From contig NZ_CP075191.1 in the NCBI RefSeq assembly GCF_020510625.1, positions 3,387,501 through 3,451,500 on the forward strand: a DNA stretch of 64,000 nt, written 5' to 3'. The position numbers were made by a program, and so were the translations under genes. This DNA is from Ferribacterium limneticum. GTDB taxonomy: Bacteria > Pseudomonadota > Gammaproteobacteria > Burkholderiales > Rhodocyclaceae. The notes under the pieces were generated by a model that saw only the letters and a list, made by a program, of their open reading frames with translations, made no database searches and was not told the origin of the DNA. This document shows positions 32,876-42,256 of the stretch, in pieces. Each line of letters begins with the position of its first letter. Within the stretch, counting starts at the first letter, position 1.

Positions 32876-34245
32876 CAGTGTGCCTCCTCGGGAGCGACGG
32901 GTGCTGCCAGCGCATCGGCCACCCGTTCCATTTTCATGAAGCGCGAACCCTTGACCAGCACGGTGGTTTCGGGGCCCAACTCCTTTTCGACGGCGGCAAT
33001 CAGCTTGTCGACGTTGCAGTAATGCTTCGCCCCTTCGCCAAAATTGCGCACCGCCAGTTGCGCTGCATCGCCGAGCGCGAACAGGCGGTCGATGCCCTGG
33101 CTCTTGGCGTAGCCGCCGATTTCATCGTGGTACTGGCCGCTGGCCTCGCCGATCTCGCCCATGTCGCCGAGCACCAGCAGCTTGCGGCCGATGGTGGCGG
33201 CCAGCACGTCAATGCCGGCCCGCACGGAATCCGGATTGGCGTTATAGGTATCGTCGAGAATCTCGGCACCGAGCTTGCCAACACGCCGTTGCAGGCGGCC
33301 CTTGACGCCCGAGAAGGCTTCCAGCCCGGCAACCACGGCGGTCATCGGGATACCGGCGGCGAGGCAGGCAGCGGCCGCTGCCACGGCATTGCGGGCGTTA
33401 TGGCGACCGGGAATGGACAAGGTCAAGGAAGCACGGCCTTCCGGGGCGGCCAATTCGATGGCGATTTCCAAACCGTGCTGACGTACCTTGCCGGAGACAT
33501 CTGCCGTATGGTCGATGCCAAAAGTCCGCACCGGACGCCCCTCGGCCATGCTGCGCCACAGACCGGCGTAGGCGTCGTCAGCATTGATCACGGCGACGCC
33601 ATTCGCCGGCAGACCGCCGAAGATGGCTCCTTTTTCACGCGCCACTTCATCCAGATCGCCCATGCCCTCAAGGTGGGCACGTTGGGCGTTGGTGACCAGC
33701 GCCACGGTCGGCGCGCCGATCGGCGCCAGATAGGCGATTTCGCCCGGATGATTCATGCCCATTTCGATCACGGCCGCACGGTGCGAGGCACGTAGGCCAA
33801 GCAAAGTCAGCGGCAGGCCGATATCGTTGTTGAGGTTGCCCCGGGTCGACAGCACCGCCGCACCGAACGCAGCCTTGAGAATGGCAGCGACCATTTCCTT
33901 GGTCGTCGTCTTGCCATTCGAACCCGTCACGGCGATCACCGGCAGATTGAATTCCGCACGCCAGGCAGCCGCCAAACGCCCCAGGGCGAGGCGCGTGTCA
34001 TCCACAATGACGGCGGAGACCCCGGCCGGCACCTTGCTCTCGTCCGCCACCAGCAGCGCTGTTGCGCCAGCGGCCAGAGCCGGCGCCAAAAAGTCGTGAG
34101 CATCGAAACGCTCGCCGGCCAATGCGACGAACAACTGCCCATCGGCGATGGCACGCGTATCGGTGGAAACGCCGTTGATCGGGACATCGGCGCCAATCAG
34201 GCGCCCCTGCACCGCCTGTGCCACTTGCGAGAGCAACCAGTTCAT
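32875..34245 (-). CDS. murF: UDP-MurNAc-tripeptide--D-alanyl-D-alanine ligase
   Basis: The 456-residue ligase completes the pentapeptide with D-Ala-D-Ala. Motifs are [14 protein letters not shown], the P-loop [41 protein letters not shown] [14 protein letters not shown], and [14 protein letters not shown] at the end. It overlaps the murE stop by four bases. Confidence 0.98.
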   Translation of the reverse strand: MNWLLSQVAQAVQGRLIGADVPINGVSTDTRAIADGQLFVALAGERFDAHDFLAPALAAGATALLVADESKVPAGVSAVIVDDTRLALGRLAAAWRAEFNLPVIAVTGSNGKTTTKEMVAAILKAAFGAAVLSTRGNLNNDIGLPLTLLGLRASHRAAVIEMGMNHPGEIAYLAPIGAPTVALVTNAQRAHLEGMGDLDEVAREKGAIFGGLPANGVAVINADDAYAGLWRSMAEGRPVRTFGIDHTADVSGKVRQHGLEIAIELAAPEGRASLTLSIPGRHNARNAVAAAAACLAAGIPMTAVVAGLEAFSGVKGRLQRRVGKLGAEILDDTYNANPDSVRAGIDVLAATIGRKLLVLGDMGEIGEASGQYHDEIGGYAKSQGIDRLFALGDAAQLAVRNFGEGAKHYCNVDKLIAAVEKELGPETTVLVKGSRFMKMERVADALAAPVAPEEAH

Positions 34246-35720
34246 GCTGCCTCCTCCTGTTTGCTTTGCCGCAGGGCCAATGCCGCTCCGGCCTGTTCGA
34301 CATCGGAGAAAGGCAGGCGAACGCTGCCCATATCCTGATAAGGTTCATGGCCCTTGCCGGCGAGCAGGATCACATCGCTGTCGCCAGCCTCGAGTACGGC
34401 GCGCCGGATGGCCAGCGCACGGTCAGCCTCGACTTCGGCCTGTTTCATCCCGGCAGTAATCTCGGCGATGATCGTCATTGGCGCTTCGCTGCGCGGATTG
34501 TCACTGGTGACCAGCACGCGATCAGCCAGGCGCTCGGCCAGTTCACCCATCTGCGGCCGCTTGCCCTTGTCGCGATCACCACCGCAACCAAAGACGACAG
34601 TCAGGCGGCCGCCTCGCGTGGCAGCCACGTCCCGCAAGGCGGCCAGGGCGTTTTCCAGCGCATCGGGCGTATGGGCGTAGTCGACGACGACCAGCGGCTC
34701 GCCGTTGCCACCGACCCGCTCCATGCGTCCCGGCGGCGGCGTCAGCTCGGACAGGCGGAGCGCCACATCGGCCGCGGCCAGACCGGCATCGTGCAGCACA
34801 GCCGCCACGGCCAGCAGGTTGGAAATGTTGTAACGACCGACCAGCACCGTATCCACGGTGGCCCGACCGTTCGGCAGGATCAGGCTGAAGCGCTGACCAA
34901 AGGGGGTATCGACCAGATCCTCGGCCCGCACCAGCGCCGGGAAATCGCGCCGGGCTTCGCCGATGGCATAACCAAGAACGCGCATGGCCGTCGTGTTGCG
35001 CATCAACTGAAGCCCGAATTCGTCATCCAGATTGACAATGGCAGTACGCAGGCGCGGCCAGTGGAAGAGCTTTTCCTTGGCATCGGCATAGGCTTCCATC
35101 GTGCCGTGGTAATCGAGGTGGTCGCGGGTGAAGTTGGTGAATACCGCGACATCGACCCGGGCGCCATTCATCCGGCCTTCTTCGATACCGATCGAACTGG
35201 CTTCCAGTGCACAGGCGGCGGCATTCCGGGCACGAAAATCGGCCAGATAACGCATCAGCGTCGTCGCTTCCGGCGTCGTAAAGCCGGTTTCGACCAGGGA
35301 ATCCGGGAAACCCGCGCCCAGCGTACCGATGATCGCGCAGGGTTTCGGGTAGACCTGCGCGATGCACTGGCTGATCGTCGTCTTGCCATTGGTGCCGGTA
35401 ATGGCGATCAGCGACAGGCCTTCGCTCGGATAAGCATAGACGGCATGAGCCAACGGCCCGGCCAGCGGACGCAGGGCATCGACCGGCAAGTTGGCAATGG
35501 CCAAGGCCGAATCCCAGGAAAAATCCGCGCTTGGCTGCCACAGCACAGCCACCGCACCACGCGCCAGCGCGTCAGCGATATAACGACGCCCATCGGCCAT
35601 GTCGCCCGGATAAGCCAGGAAGAGGTCACCCGCCTGAACCTGGCGGCTGTCATCGGCAACGCCGGTAGGCTGGATGCCCATCGCATCCAGACGATCAAGC
35701 AGTTCGCGCGGCGTGCTCAT
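34242..35720 (-). CDS. murE: UDP-MurNAc-dipeptide--meso-diaminopimelate ligase
   Basis: The 492-residue ligase adds the third residue of the stem peptide. The P-loop is ITGTNGKTT, followed by TTPEATTL and HLDYHGTMEAY. The C-terminal SDNPRSEAP motif is the one that selects meso-diaminopimelate rather than lysine, as expected in a Gram-negative. The start at 35,720 (MSTPRELLDRL) fits best; an upstream in-frame ATG lies in the palindromic spacer to ftsI. Confidence 0.97.
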   Translation of the reverse strand: MSTPRELLDRLDAMGIQPTGVADDSRQVQAGDLFLAYPGDMADGRRYIADALARGAVAVLWQPSADFSWDSALAIANLPVDALRPLAGPLAHAVYAYPSEGLSLIAITGTNGKTTISQCIAQVYPKPCAIIGTLGAGFPDSLVETGFTTPEATTLMRYLADFRARNAAACALEASSIGIEEGRMNGARVDVAVFTNFTRDHLDYHGTMEAYADAKEKLFHWPRLRTAIVNLDDEFGLQLMRNTTAMRVLGYAIGEARRDFPALVRAEDLVDTPFGQRFSLILPNGRATVDTVLVGRYNISNLLAVAAVLHDAGLAAADVALRLSELTPPPGRMERVGGNGEPLVVVDYAHTPDALENALAALRDVAATRGGRLTVVFGCGGDRDKGKRPQMGELAERLADRVLVTSDNPRSEAPMTIIAEITAGMKQAEVEADRALAIRRAVLEAGDSDVILLAGKGHEPYQDMGSVRLPFSDVEQAGAALALRQSKQEEAA

Positions 35721-35732
35721 GACGACACCCTT

Positions 35733-35760
35733 GGCGCTACGCGCCGTCCCGCCAAGCGGG
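35733..35760. repeat. Twin hairpins in the ftsI-murE spacer
   Basis: Two small perfect hairpins stand side by side: GGCGC-TAC-GCGCC (35,733-35,745) and CCCGC-CAA-GCGGG (35,748-35,760). They fill a 70-base gap in a cluster of overlapping genes. They may modulate murE translation or be a repeat-element remnant. Confidence 0.5.
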
Positions 35761-35790
35761 AGCCTTCGCACTTGGGGCGGCCCTGCGTGC

Positions 35791-37539
35791 TCATAGCTTG
35801 CCCTTTCCGGCCTCGGCCGCGGCTACCTGGATCGGCGCATCCGGCGGGATGCCCAGCGTGCGCAGGGCGCCGCCCGTAATCTGCGAGAAGGCCGGACCAG
35901 CGACGTCGCCGCCGAAATGGCCGCCAGCTGTTGGCTCGTCAATCATCACCGCGACCACCAGACGCGGATCGCTGATCGGCGCGATGCCGACAAAGGAAGC
36001 CACGTACTTGCGGGCATAGACGCCGCCCTCGACCTTGTAGGCGGTACCGGTCTTGCCGCCGATGCGATAGCCCGGTACGCGCGCCTTGGGCGCGGTCCCC
36101 TCCGGCCCGGCCGCCATTTCCAGCATGGCGCGCAATTCGCGCGCCGTTTGCGGCGAGAAGATCGGCGTACCGCGCGGCGGTGCATCTTCGATCTTGGTCA
36201 GCGACAGCGGCATCAGCTCGCCCTCATGGGCAAAGACGGTATAGGCCCGCGCCATCTGCACCAGGCTGACGGCAATGCCGTGGCCATAGGACATCGTGGC
36301 CTGCTCGATCGGCCGCCAGTTCTTCCACGGCCGAAGACGGCCATTGACCTCGCCCGGGAAACCAAGATTCGGCGCCTGGCCAAAGCCGACGCTATCGAAC
36401 AGATCCCACATTTCCTTCGGTGTAAAGCCAAGGGCCATCTTGGCCGTACCGACGTTCGACGATTTCTGGATCACCTGCGCCACGGTCAGTGCGCCGTGCG
36501 GGTGAGCGTCGGAAATGGTCGCCGGGCCAATGGTCATCTTGCCCGGGGCACAATTGATGATCGTATCGAAACGCACCTTGCCTTTTTCGAGGGCCAGCGC
36601 CGCCGTAAACGGCTTCATCACCGACCCCGGCTCGTAGGTATCGGTGATGGCGCGGTTGCGCAACTGAGCGCCGGACAGGCGCTCGCGATTGTTCGGGTTG
36701 TAGGTCGGCCAGTTGGCCAGGGCCAGGATTTCACCATTGCGCGCATCGATCACGATGGCGCCGCCGGCTTTGGCGCTGTGCTTCTCGACCGCCTCCTTGA
36801 GCTGGCTGTAGGCGAGGTACTGGATCTTGGAGTCGAGAGCCAGGCGAACATCCTTGCCATCCTGCGGCGGCTTGGTCGCGCCGACATCCTCGACGATGCT
36901 GCCGCGCCGATCGCGAATCACGGTGCGGCTACCCGGGCGACCGAACAGGCTGTTCTGGAAAGCTAGCTCGACGCCCTCCAGACCCTTGTCGTCAACGCCG
37001 GTAAAGCCGACGATGTGGGCCGTCATGTCGCCGGTCGGGTAGAAGCGGCGATATTCCTTTTCCTGATGAATGCCGGGAAACTTCACGGCGGCGATACGAT
37101 CCGCGGTTTCCGGAGACACCTGGCGCTTTACATAGGTGAAGGTCTTGTCGGAAGCGAGCTTGCCGTCGAGCTCCCGCACATTCATGTCGAGCATTTCGGA
37201 CAACTGACGCTTCTGTTGCGCATTCATTGTCCGGGCGTCACCCGGAATGGCCCAGATCGACTTCATCGGCGTCGACACTGCCAGCATGTCGCCATTGCGA
37301 TCGACGATCTTGCCGCGCGAAGCAGAAATCTCGATGTCGCGGCGATAGCGGGAATCACCCTTTTCCTGCAGGAAGTCGTTGTGGATCACCTGCAGGTAGA
37401 AGCCACGCGCCACCAGGGCCAGAAACGCGGCCATCAACAACAAGCCGACCGTGCGCGAACGCCAGCCCTGCAAGGCCAATTGCAGCACCGGGCTTTCGGT
37501 AAAGCGATGTCCACGCTGGGGGCGACGACGAACAACCAT
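35791..37539 (-). CDS. ftsI: Septal transpeptidase FtsI (PBP3)
   Basis: The 582-residue class B penicillin-binding protein cross-links septal peptidoglycan. One N-terminal span (about 30-50) anchors it. The transpeptidase domain has all three motifs: SVMK in EPGSVMKPFTAA, SSN in KSSNVGTAKMAL, and KTG in GGKTGTAYKVEGG. The dimerisation domain carries SRGKIVDRNGDMLAVSTP. The ATG shares one base with the ftsL stop. Confidence 0.97.
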   Translation of the reverse strand: MVVRRRPQRGHRFTESPVLQLALQGWRSRTVGLLLMAAFLALVARGFYLQVIHNDFLQEKGDSRYRRDIEISASRGKIVDRNGDMLAVSTPMKSIWAIPGDARTMNAQQKRQLSEMLDMNVRELDGKLASDKTFTYVKRQVSPETADRIAAVKFPGIHQEKEYRRFYPTGDMTAHIVGFTGVDDKGLEGVELAFQNSLFGRPGSRTVIRDRRGSIVEDVGATKPPQDGKDVRLALDSKIQYLAYSQLKEAVEKHSAKAGGAIVIDARNGEILALANWPTYNPNNRERLSGAQLRNRAITDTYEPGSVMKPFTAALALEKGKVRFDTIINCAPGKMTIGPATISDAHPHGALTVAQVIQKSSNVGTAKMALGFTPKEMWDLFDSVGFGQAPNLGFPGEVNGRLRPWKNWRPIEQATMSYGHGIAVSLVQMARAYTVFAHEGELMPLSLTKIEDAPPRGTPIFSPQTARELRAMLEMAAGPEGTAPKARVPGYRIGGKTGTAYKVEGGVYARKYVASFVGIAPISDPRLVVAVMIDEPTAGGHFGGDVAGPAFSQITGGALRTLGIPPDAPIQVAAAEAGKGKL

Positions 37540-37823
37540 CAGCGCGCCCCCTTCTTGATCGGCGCCTGCGCCTGAACCACTCGCCCGACCGCGTCCGGCG
37601 TCACCATATGCAGACGATCACGGGCAATCTTCTCGATGCGCGGATGCGTCGCCCAGGTCGACATCTCCAGCTGCAACTGGCCGTATTCCACATCAAGCTG
37701 GCGCACCCGCTCCTGCTCCGTTTCCAGGGCCTGGAAAAGCTTGCGCGCGCGGTGCTGGGAGGTCACCACACCCAACGCGCAAACCACAACGGCCAAGAGA
37801 AGGATCATGTTGAAACGGAGCAT
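37539..37823 (-). CDS. ftsL: Cell division protein FtsL
   Basis: The 94-residue bitopic protein has a short cytoplasmic start, one span (about 4-22) and a periplasmic coiled coil (HRARKLFQALETEQERVRQLDVEYGQLQLE) before the conserved HPRIEKIARDRLHMVTP. It forms the FtsQLB complex that activates FtsWI. Its ATG directly follows the rsmH stop with no gap. Confidence 0.93.
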   Translation of the reverse strand: MLRFNMILLLAVVVCALGVVTSQHRARKLFQALETEQERVRQLDVEYGQLQLEMSTWATHPRIEKIARDRLHMVTPDAVGRVVQAQAPIKKGAR

Positions 37824-38750
37824 TTACAGCTTCTCGGCAATCCGCATGACGGCACTGCGCGCCCGGGGATTGGCATCGATTTCAGCGGCGGACGGCTTGA
37901 TGGCCTTGCCGACCAGGCGCAGCTTGGGCTTGGGCAACTGATCGGCCCGCAAGGGCAGATTCTTGGGCAGCGCATCGGCGACTGACTGGTCACGCATGAA
38001 ATTCTTGACGATGCGGTCTTCCAGCGAATGGAAGGAAATCACCACCAGTCGGCCACCCGGCTTGAGCAACTCAAGCGCTTGCGGCAGGGCTACCTCCAGC
38101 TGGCGGAGCTCTTGATTGATATGAATCCGTAAAGCTTGAAAGCTGCGCGTCGCCGGGTCCTGCCCTGGCTCACGGGTGCGCACGGTCTCGCGTACGAGGG
38201 CCGCGAACTGACCTGTTGTGACAATTGGTTGTTCGAGCCGAGCAGCCACAACCTTCTTTGCAATCTGGAAAGCAAACCGTTCTTCGCCATAGTTTCTAAT
38301 GACCTCCGTTATGTCTCTTATCTCCGCACGCGCCAACCACTCGGCCGCCGTCTCGCCCTGCGTCGTATCCATACGCATGTCGAGCGGCGCGTCGTAGCGA
38401 AAACTGAAGCCGCGCTCCCCGTCGTCGATTTGCGGCGACGACACCCCTACATCAAACAAAACCCCATCGACATCGCGAACACCTGCCTCGCGCGCCGCCT
38501 CGGCCAATTCGCCGAAGGCGCGATGGACCAGCAAAAAACGGGAATCATTGATCATCGCGCCCGCCGCTATGGCTTGCGGGTCGCGGTCGACCGCCACCAG
38601 GCGGCCTTTTTCGTTCAGTTCGGAAAGAATCAGGCGGCTGTGGCCGCCGCGCCCGAAGGTGGCGTCAACGTAGGTGCCGTCGGCTTTGATCGCCAGGGCA
38701 CCCACCGCCTCCTCGAGCAGCACCGTCACATGGGCGGCACCGCGGGTCAC
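37824..38750 (-). CDS. rsmH: 16S rRNA m4C1402 methyltransferase
   Basis: The 308-residue enzyme N4-methylates C1402 of 16S rRNA. Motifs are [13 protein letters not shown], the SAM loop [36 protein letters not shown] and the late [18 protein letters not shown]. The start is GTG, overlapping the mraZ stop (GTGA). The segment 38,110-38,330 uses rare codons (ATA, AGA, TTA) and is less GC-rich than its surroundings. Confidence 0.97.
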   Translation of the reverse strand: MTRGAAHVTVLLEEAVGALAIKADGTYVDATFGRGGHSRLILSELNEKGRLVAVDRDPQAIAAGAMINDSRFLLVHRAFGELAEAAREAGVRDVDGVLFDVGVSSPQIDDGERGFSFRYDAPLDMRMDTTQGETAAEWLARAEIRDITEVIRNYGEERFAFQIAKKVVAARLEQPIVTTGQFAALVRETVRTREPGQDPATRSFQALRIHINQELRQLEVALPQALELLKPGGRLVVISFHSLEDRIVKNFMRDQSVADALPKNLPLRADQLPKPKLRLVGKAIKPSAAEIDANPRARSAVMRIAEKL

Positions 38751-39193
38751 AGGACAAGGTCTCCGAAGCCCGGTGGCAGGTCGCCGGACAGCACCTCCGC
38801 CGCCAGGTCATTCTGTTGCTTCCAGCCCGCCTCGCTCCAGATCTCGAAGTGCGTCCCCATGCCGACCAGATAGACGGTCTTTTCAAACTTGGCGTACTCG
38901 CGCAACTCGGGGGCAATCAGGATACGGCCAGCGGAATCAAGCTCCTCGGTACGCGCGTTACCTACCAGCACGCGCTTGATCGGCGCTGCTTTCGGGTCAA
39001 GGCTCGATGCCTTGAGAATCTGGTCGCGAATCGGCTGCCAGGCCGGCGATGGGTATAGCAGCAGGCAACGATGCGGGTGCGCGGTCAGGACCAGCGAACC
39101 CTCACTGGCGGCGAGCAGGGCGTCACGGTGCCTTGCCGGTATGGCAAGCCGTCCCTTCGCATCCAGATTAAGTGCTGCCGCCCCTTCGAACAT
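38747..39193 (-). CDS. mraZ: Transcriptional regulator MraZ
   Basis: The 148-residue protein has two AbrB-like DNA-binding repeats, the first at [19 protein letters not shown] and the second at [19 protein letters not shown]. MraZ forms a ring that binds tandem TGGG boxes and represses the dcw operon. Such boxes are visible just upstream. The start at 39,193 ([15 protein letters not shown]) is standard; nine extra codons would run into the operator. It is the first gene of the cluster. Confidence 0.96.
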   Translation of the reverse strand: MFEGAAALNLDAKGRLAIPARHRDALLAASEGSLVLTAHPHRCLLLYPSPAWQPIRDQILKASSLDPKAAPIKRVLVGNARTEELDSAGRILIAPELREYAKFEKTVYLVGMGTHFEIWSEAGWKQQNDLAAEVLSGDLPPGFGDLVL

Positions 39194-39210
39194 CCCTCGT
39201 CTCGCTCCCC

Positions 39211-39243
39211 GTTTACCCACTTTTCAACACGTTTACCCACTTT
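39211..39243 (-). promoter_or_regulatory. MraZ operator repeats
   Basis: Two identical copies of AAGTGGGTAAACG on the minus strand (39,231-39,242 and 39,211-39,222 regions) are 20 bases apart, with a degenerate TGTTG box exactly midway. TGGG-type boxes with a 10-base period are the known MraZ binding pattern. The upstream copy overlaps the -10 hexamer, as expected for autorepression. Confidence 0.82.
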
Positions 39244-39267
39244 AGAGGAACATCTCCCCTCAGTCAA
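39239..39267 (-). promoter_or_regulatory. Promoter of the dcw cluster (Pmra)
   Basis: The minus strand reads TTGACT (39,262-39,267), a 17-base spacer and TAAAGT (39,239-39,244). The -10 merges into the first MraZ box. Transcription would start about 45 bases before the mraZ ATG. Confidence 0.75.
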
Positions 39268-39456
39268 TAGTGGAATCACGAATTTTTTCTTATGCAACAA
39301 GGACTTACGGATACTTTTCTCGACAATATTTGGAGAAAATTTCCGTTAAAAATCAATGCAAGGAAATAGAGACTTAAAGTGACTTATCAGGAGTTGATGA
39401 AAGTCAAAAACATTCCATTGCGCGGCATGCCGACGTGGTAAAAAGTGGAATGAATT

Positions 39457-39491
39457 GAGGGCAAGCCCTCTCGACCGGCCCAAGGCCGGTC
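39457..39491 (-). terminator. Tandem hairpins after the diguanylate cyclase gene
   Basis: Two adjacent perfect stems lie ten bases after the cyclase stop: GACCGGCC-TTG-GGCCGGTC and GAGGGC-TT-GCCCTC (minus strand). No long U-run follows, so this is a weak or Rho-assisted terminator that would limit read-through into mraZ. The rest of the 39,270-39,455 gap is A/T-rich and shows nothing recognisable. Confidence 0.5.
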
Positions 39492-39500
39492 ACCGCCGAA

Positions 39501-41471
39501 TCAGCCGAAAAAGACCGAAACCTGGTTGCGGCCTTCGTGCTTCGCCCGATAGAGCGCCTGATCGGCGCAGCGCGTCAGATCATCCGGGGTCTTGCCGTGT
39601 TCGGGGTAAGCCGCAACCCCCAGCGAGATGGTAAAGCTAATCTGGAAATTGCCATGCGTCACCCGCAGCGCTTCAACCGCGCTCCGCCAACCCTGGGCAC
39701 GCAGCATGGTCGTTTCCAAGGGCATGTTGGGCAACAGGATCAAAAACTCCTCGCCGCCATAGCGACAGGCCACGTCCTCGGTCCGAATGTCGGCCAACAG
39801 CGTCGAGGCAAGCATGCGCAACACTTCGTCGCCCACTTGGTGGCCGTAAGTGTCGTTAACCCGCTTGAAATGGTCGATATCCAGCATGACCAAGGAGAGC
39901 GGAATGCCTTCACGACGCGCCCGGGAAACCTCGCGCTCCAGGGTTTCATCGAGATAGCGCCGGTTATACAACCCGGTCAGGCTGTCGCGTACCGCCAATT
40001 CCTGCAGCGCAACCTGCAAGCGGCCAATTTCCTCGATCCGGGCGTGCAACTGGCGATTGGTTTCCCGCAAGGCACTTTCCACGGCCTTGCGCTCACTCAC
40101 GTTGCGCGTAATGCCAAGAATTGTCCGCGCCACACCATCGGCATCCAGCAAGTAGCTGGAAACCACCTCGGTGGTGATGACATCACCGCTCTTGCACACC
40201 TGCTCCAGTTCGCTGACGACGACACTGGCCGCCTTGTCCCCCGCTGCAATCCGCCGCAGACGCTGGTCAATATCCCGCGCCGCGCGCGCCGCCGAATCCG
40301 GCGTCAGCCGCACATCCACCGGCTGCCCGACCATTTCTTCCGGCAAGTAGCCGGACAGTTCCTTGATGGCAGGACTGACGTAGGTATAGGTCCGACTGGG
40401 AATATCGAGCGTCCAGATCACATCATGACTATTCTCGGCCAGCATGCGGTAGCGGGCCTCGCTCTCCATCAATCGACTGGCGGTCAACTCTTCTTCCCGC
40501 TCGGCGCGCATGAGACGGATCAAAAGCAAGGACAATGACAAGAAAAGAAGAAGCGCCGCCACGCCCGCCATGGCAAAGGTCTGATGCCAGCCCGCCAGGT
40601 AATCCGCGGTCGCCAGGCCGGCTGTCACGTACAGCGGATATTCACCAACACGCCGAAACCCGTAAAGGCGCTCCACGCCGTCGGTGGTCGCTTGGAACCG
40701 GATAGTCCCAAACCCTTCCCCGGCCTCCAGCCTCATCTGCAACGGATTGTTTAGTAGCGCCCGGTTAACCTGCTCAGGCGCAAACGGCCGGCTCAGAATC
40801 AGCTTGCCCGCATCGGTACGGCGAACCGAAACGACCCCATTCTGGCCAATACCGGGCGCATCCAGCATTTGCGACATATGCGCAATGTCCAGCAGCGCCA
40901 CCACCGCACCAAGCAGACCTCCCGAAGCATCACGTATCGGCAGCGCCGCCACTAGCGAAGAACGCCCGGACAGGCGATCGACGAGGACCTCCGAGAGGAA
41001 AAGCGAAATGTTCGAGCCTTCGGCAAAAAACCTGAAGTAGCTACGGTCACGAAAGCCCACCGACGGCGGCGAGGCATCCGGGGCATGGAGCAAATGGCCC
41101 GAAGCGTCGATCACGCGAAAACCCTGAACCTCCGGAAAGCGCCCTGAGTAATGCCGAAGCTCGCTGATGACGCTCTGGCGGAAACGCGCATCAGCGCCCG
41201 GTTTAAGGGCATCATGGGGCAAGGATGCGGCCAGACGCTCCAGATCGCCGTGCACCCGCCGCATTGTCAGCGCCAGTCGTGCCTCAAGAAGAGCGGAGGC
41301 TCCCAGCACCTCCGATTCAGCCTTTCGCTCTGCCTCCTGGCGTCCTTCCTGCAGCAAAAAAACCAGCAACGAGGCAATACCGAGCCAGGTCAATGCAAAG
41401 AATAGAAGCAAGCGCACCCTGGGAGGACCGAAAGTCCGAATGATCCATCCGCAGGAAGATTGCGAATCCAT
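39501..41471 (-). CDS. Membrane diguanylate cyclase with Cache and PAS domains
   Basis: The 656-residue protein should make cyclic di-GMP. It has a membrane span at about 19-41, a periplasmic dCache-like sensor (about 42-298, with FRDRSYFRFFAEG and SSLVAALPIRDASGGLLGAVVALLD), a second span (about 300-318), a cytoplasmic PAS domain (about 338-460, with WTLDIPSRTYTYVSPAIKELSGY) and a GGDEF domain. The active site is GGEEF (572-576). The RxxD inhibitory site (RTED, 563-566) is in place, so product feedback is likely. The ligand is unknown. It lies upstream of, and in the same direction as, the division cluster, and downstream of dsbC. Confidence 0.93.
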   Translation of the reverse strand: MDSQSSCGWIIRTFGPPRVRLLLFFALTWLGIASLLVFLLQEGRQEAERKAESEVLGASALLEARLALTMRRVHGDLERLAASLPHDALKPGADARFRQSVISELRHYSGRFPEVQGFRVIDASGHLLHAPDASPPSVGFRDRSYFRFFAEGSNISLFLSEVLVDRLSGRSSLVAALPIRDASGGLLGAVVALLDIAHMSQMLDAPGIGQNGVVSVRRTDAGKLILSRPFAPEQVNRALLNNPLQMRLEAGEGFGTIRFQATTDGVERLYGFRRVGEYPLYVTAGLATADYLAGWHQTFAMAGVAALLLFLSLSLLLIRLMRAEREEELTASRLMESEARYRMLAENSHDVIWTLDIPSRTYTYVSPAIKELSGYLPEEMVGQPVDVRLTPDSAARAARDIDQRLRRIAAGDKAASVVVSELEQVCKSGDVITTEVVSSYLLDADGVARTILGITRNVSERKAVESALRETNRQLHARIEEIGRLQVALQELAVRDSLTGLYNRRYLDETLEREVSRARREGIPLSLVMLDIDHFKRVNDTYGHQVGDEVLRMLASTLLADIRTEDVACRYGGEEFLILLPNMPLETTMLRAQGWRSAVEALRVTHGNFQISFTISLGVAAYPEHGKTPDDLTRCADQALYRAKHEGRNQVSVFFG

Positions 41472-41545
41472 CAGGGAATCAGACCCCAGAAATTCCAGAA
41501 CCAGCGAGAAATGGCCCGAGCGGAAAACCGCCGAGCCAGCAAGTG

Positions 41546-42247
41546 CTACTTGCTCTGACCAAGCTTCTGCTCGATGCGCGCCAGCGGCATGGCGCCTGGC
41601 ACGCGCTCACCATCACTGAAGAACATGGTCGGCGTACCTGAGATGTTCAGCTTGCGACCGAACTCCTGATTCTTGGATACAGCGGACGTATCGCAATCTT
41701 CACGGCCCGACGGTGCCTTGCCCTCGACCATCCAGTCATTCCATGCTTTGGCGCGATCGGATGAGCACCAGATCTGCTTGGATTTGCGCACGGAGTCTTC
41801 GGAAAGAATCGGAAGCAAGAAGGTATAGACCGTAACGTTTTCCAGCTTCAACAAATCCTTGGCCAGGCGCTTGCAGTAGCCGCAGTTGGGATCCTCGAAG
41901 GTGGCCATCACCCGCTTGCCATCGCCGCGTACCTGCTTGATCGCCCGATCCAGCGGCAATTCGCTGAACTTGATCGCAGTCAGCTTTTTCATGCGCTCTT
42001 CAGTCACATTCTTCATCGTCTTACCATCGATCAGCGGCCCGACGATGATCGCCGTTCCCTTTTCGTCGGTATAGACAATGTTGCCATCTGCAAAGACTTC
42101 ATACAGGCCAAGGTAACCAGACTTGGTCACACTCTCGACCCTGGCACCAAGCTTGGACTCCATCGACTTCTTGATATCAGCCTCGTCAGCCACGGCTTGC
42201 GCCCCAAAAGCAACGGCCAACACGAGAGGCAAGAACTTCTTCAACAT
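41546..42247 (-). CDS. dsbC: Periplasmic disulfide isomerase DsbC
   Basis: The 233-residue protein has a signal peptide (1-20, cleavage after AVA), an N-terminal dimerisation domain (DEADIKKSMESKLGARVESVTKSGYLGLYEV), and a thioredoxin-fold domain with the active site CGYC (DPNCGYCKRL) and the cis-Pro loop GTPTMFF. It shuffles wrong disulfides in exported proteins, including c-type cytochromes and porins, and would be kept reduced by DsbD. It lies between ubiH and the cyclase gene. Confidence 0.95.
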   Translation of the reverse strand: MLKKFLPLVLAVAFGAQAVADEADIKKSMESKLGARVESVTKSGYLGLYEVFADGNIVYTDEKGTAIIVGPLIDGKTMKNVTEERMKKLTAIKFSELPLDRAIKQVRGDGKRVMATFEDPNCGYCKRLAKDLLKLENVTVYTFLLPILSEDSVRKSKQIWCSSDRAKAWNDWMVEGKAPSGREDCDTSAVSKNQEFGRKLNISGTPTMFFSDGERVPGAMPLARIEQKLGQSK

Positions 42248-42256
42248 TCGATTCTC

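Noticed and set aside
39194..39500. An RNase P RNA gene next to mraZ
   Set aside because: rnpB lies near mraZ in some betaproteobacteria, but the gap is only 307 bases and lacks the conserved GAGGAAAGTCC-type core.
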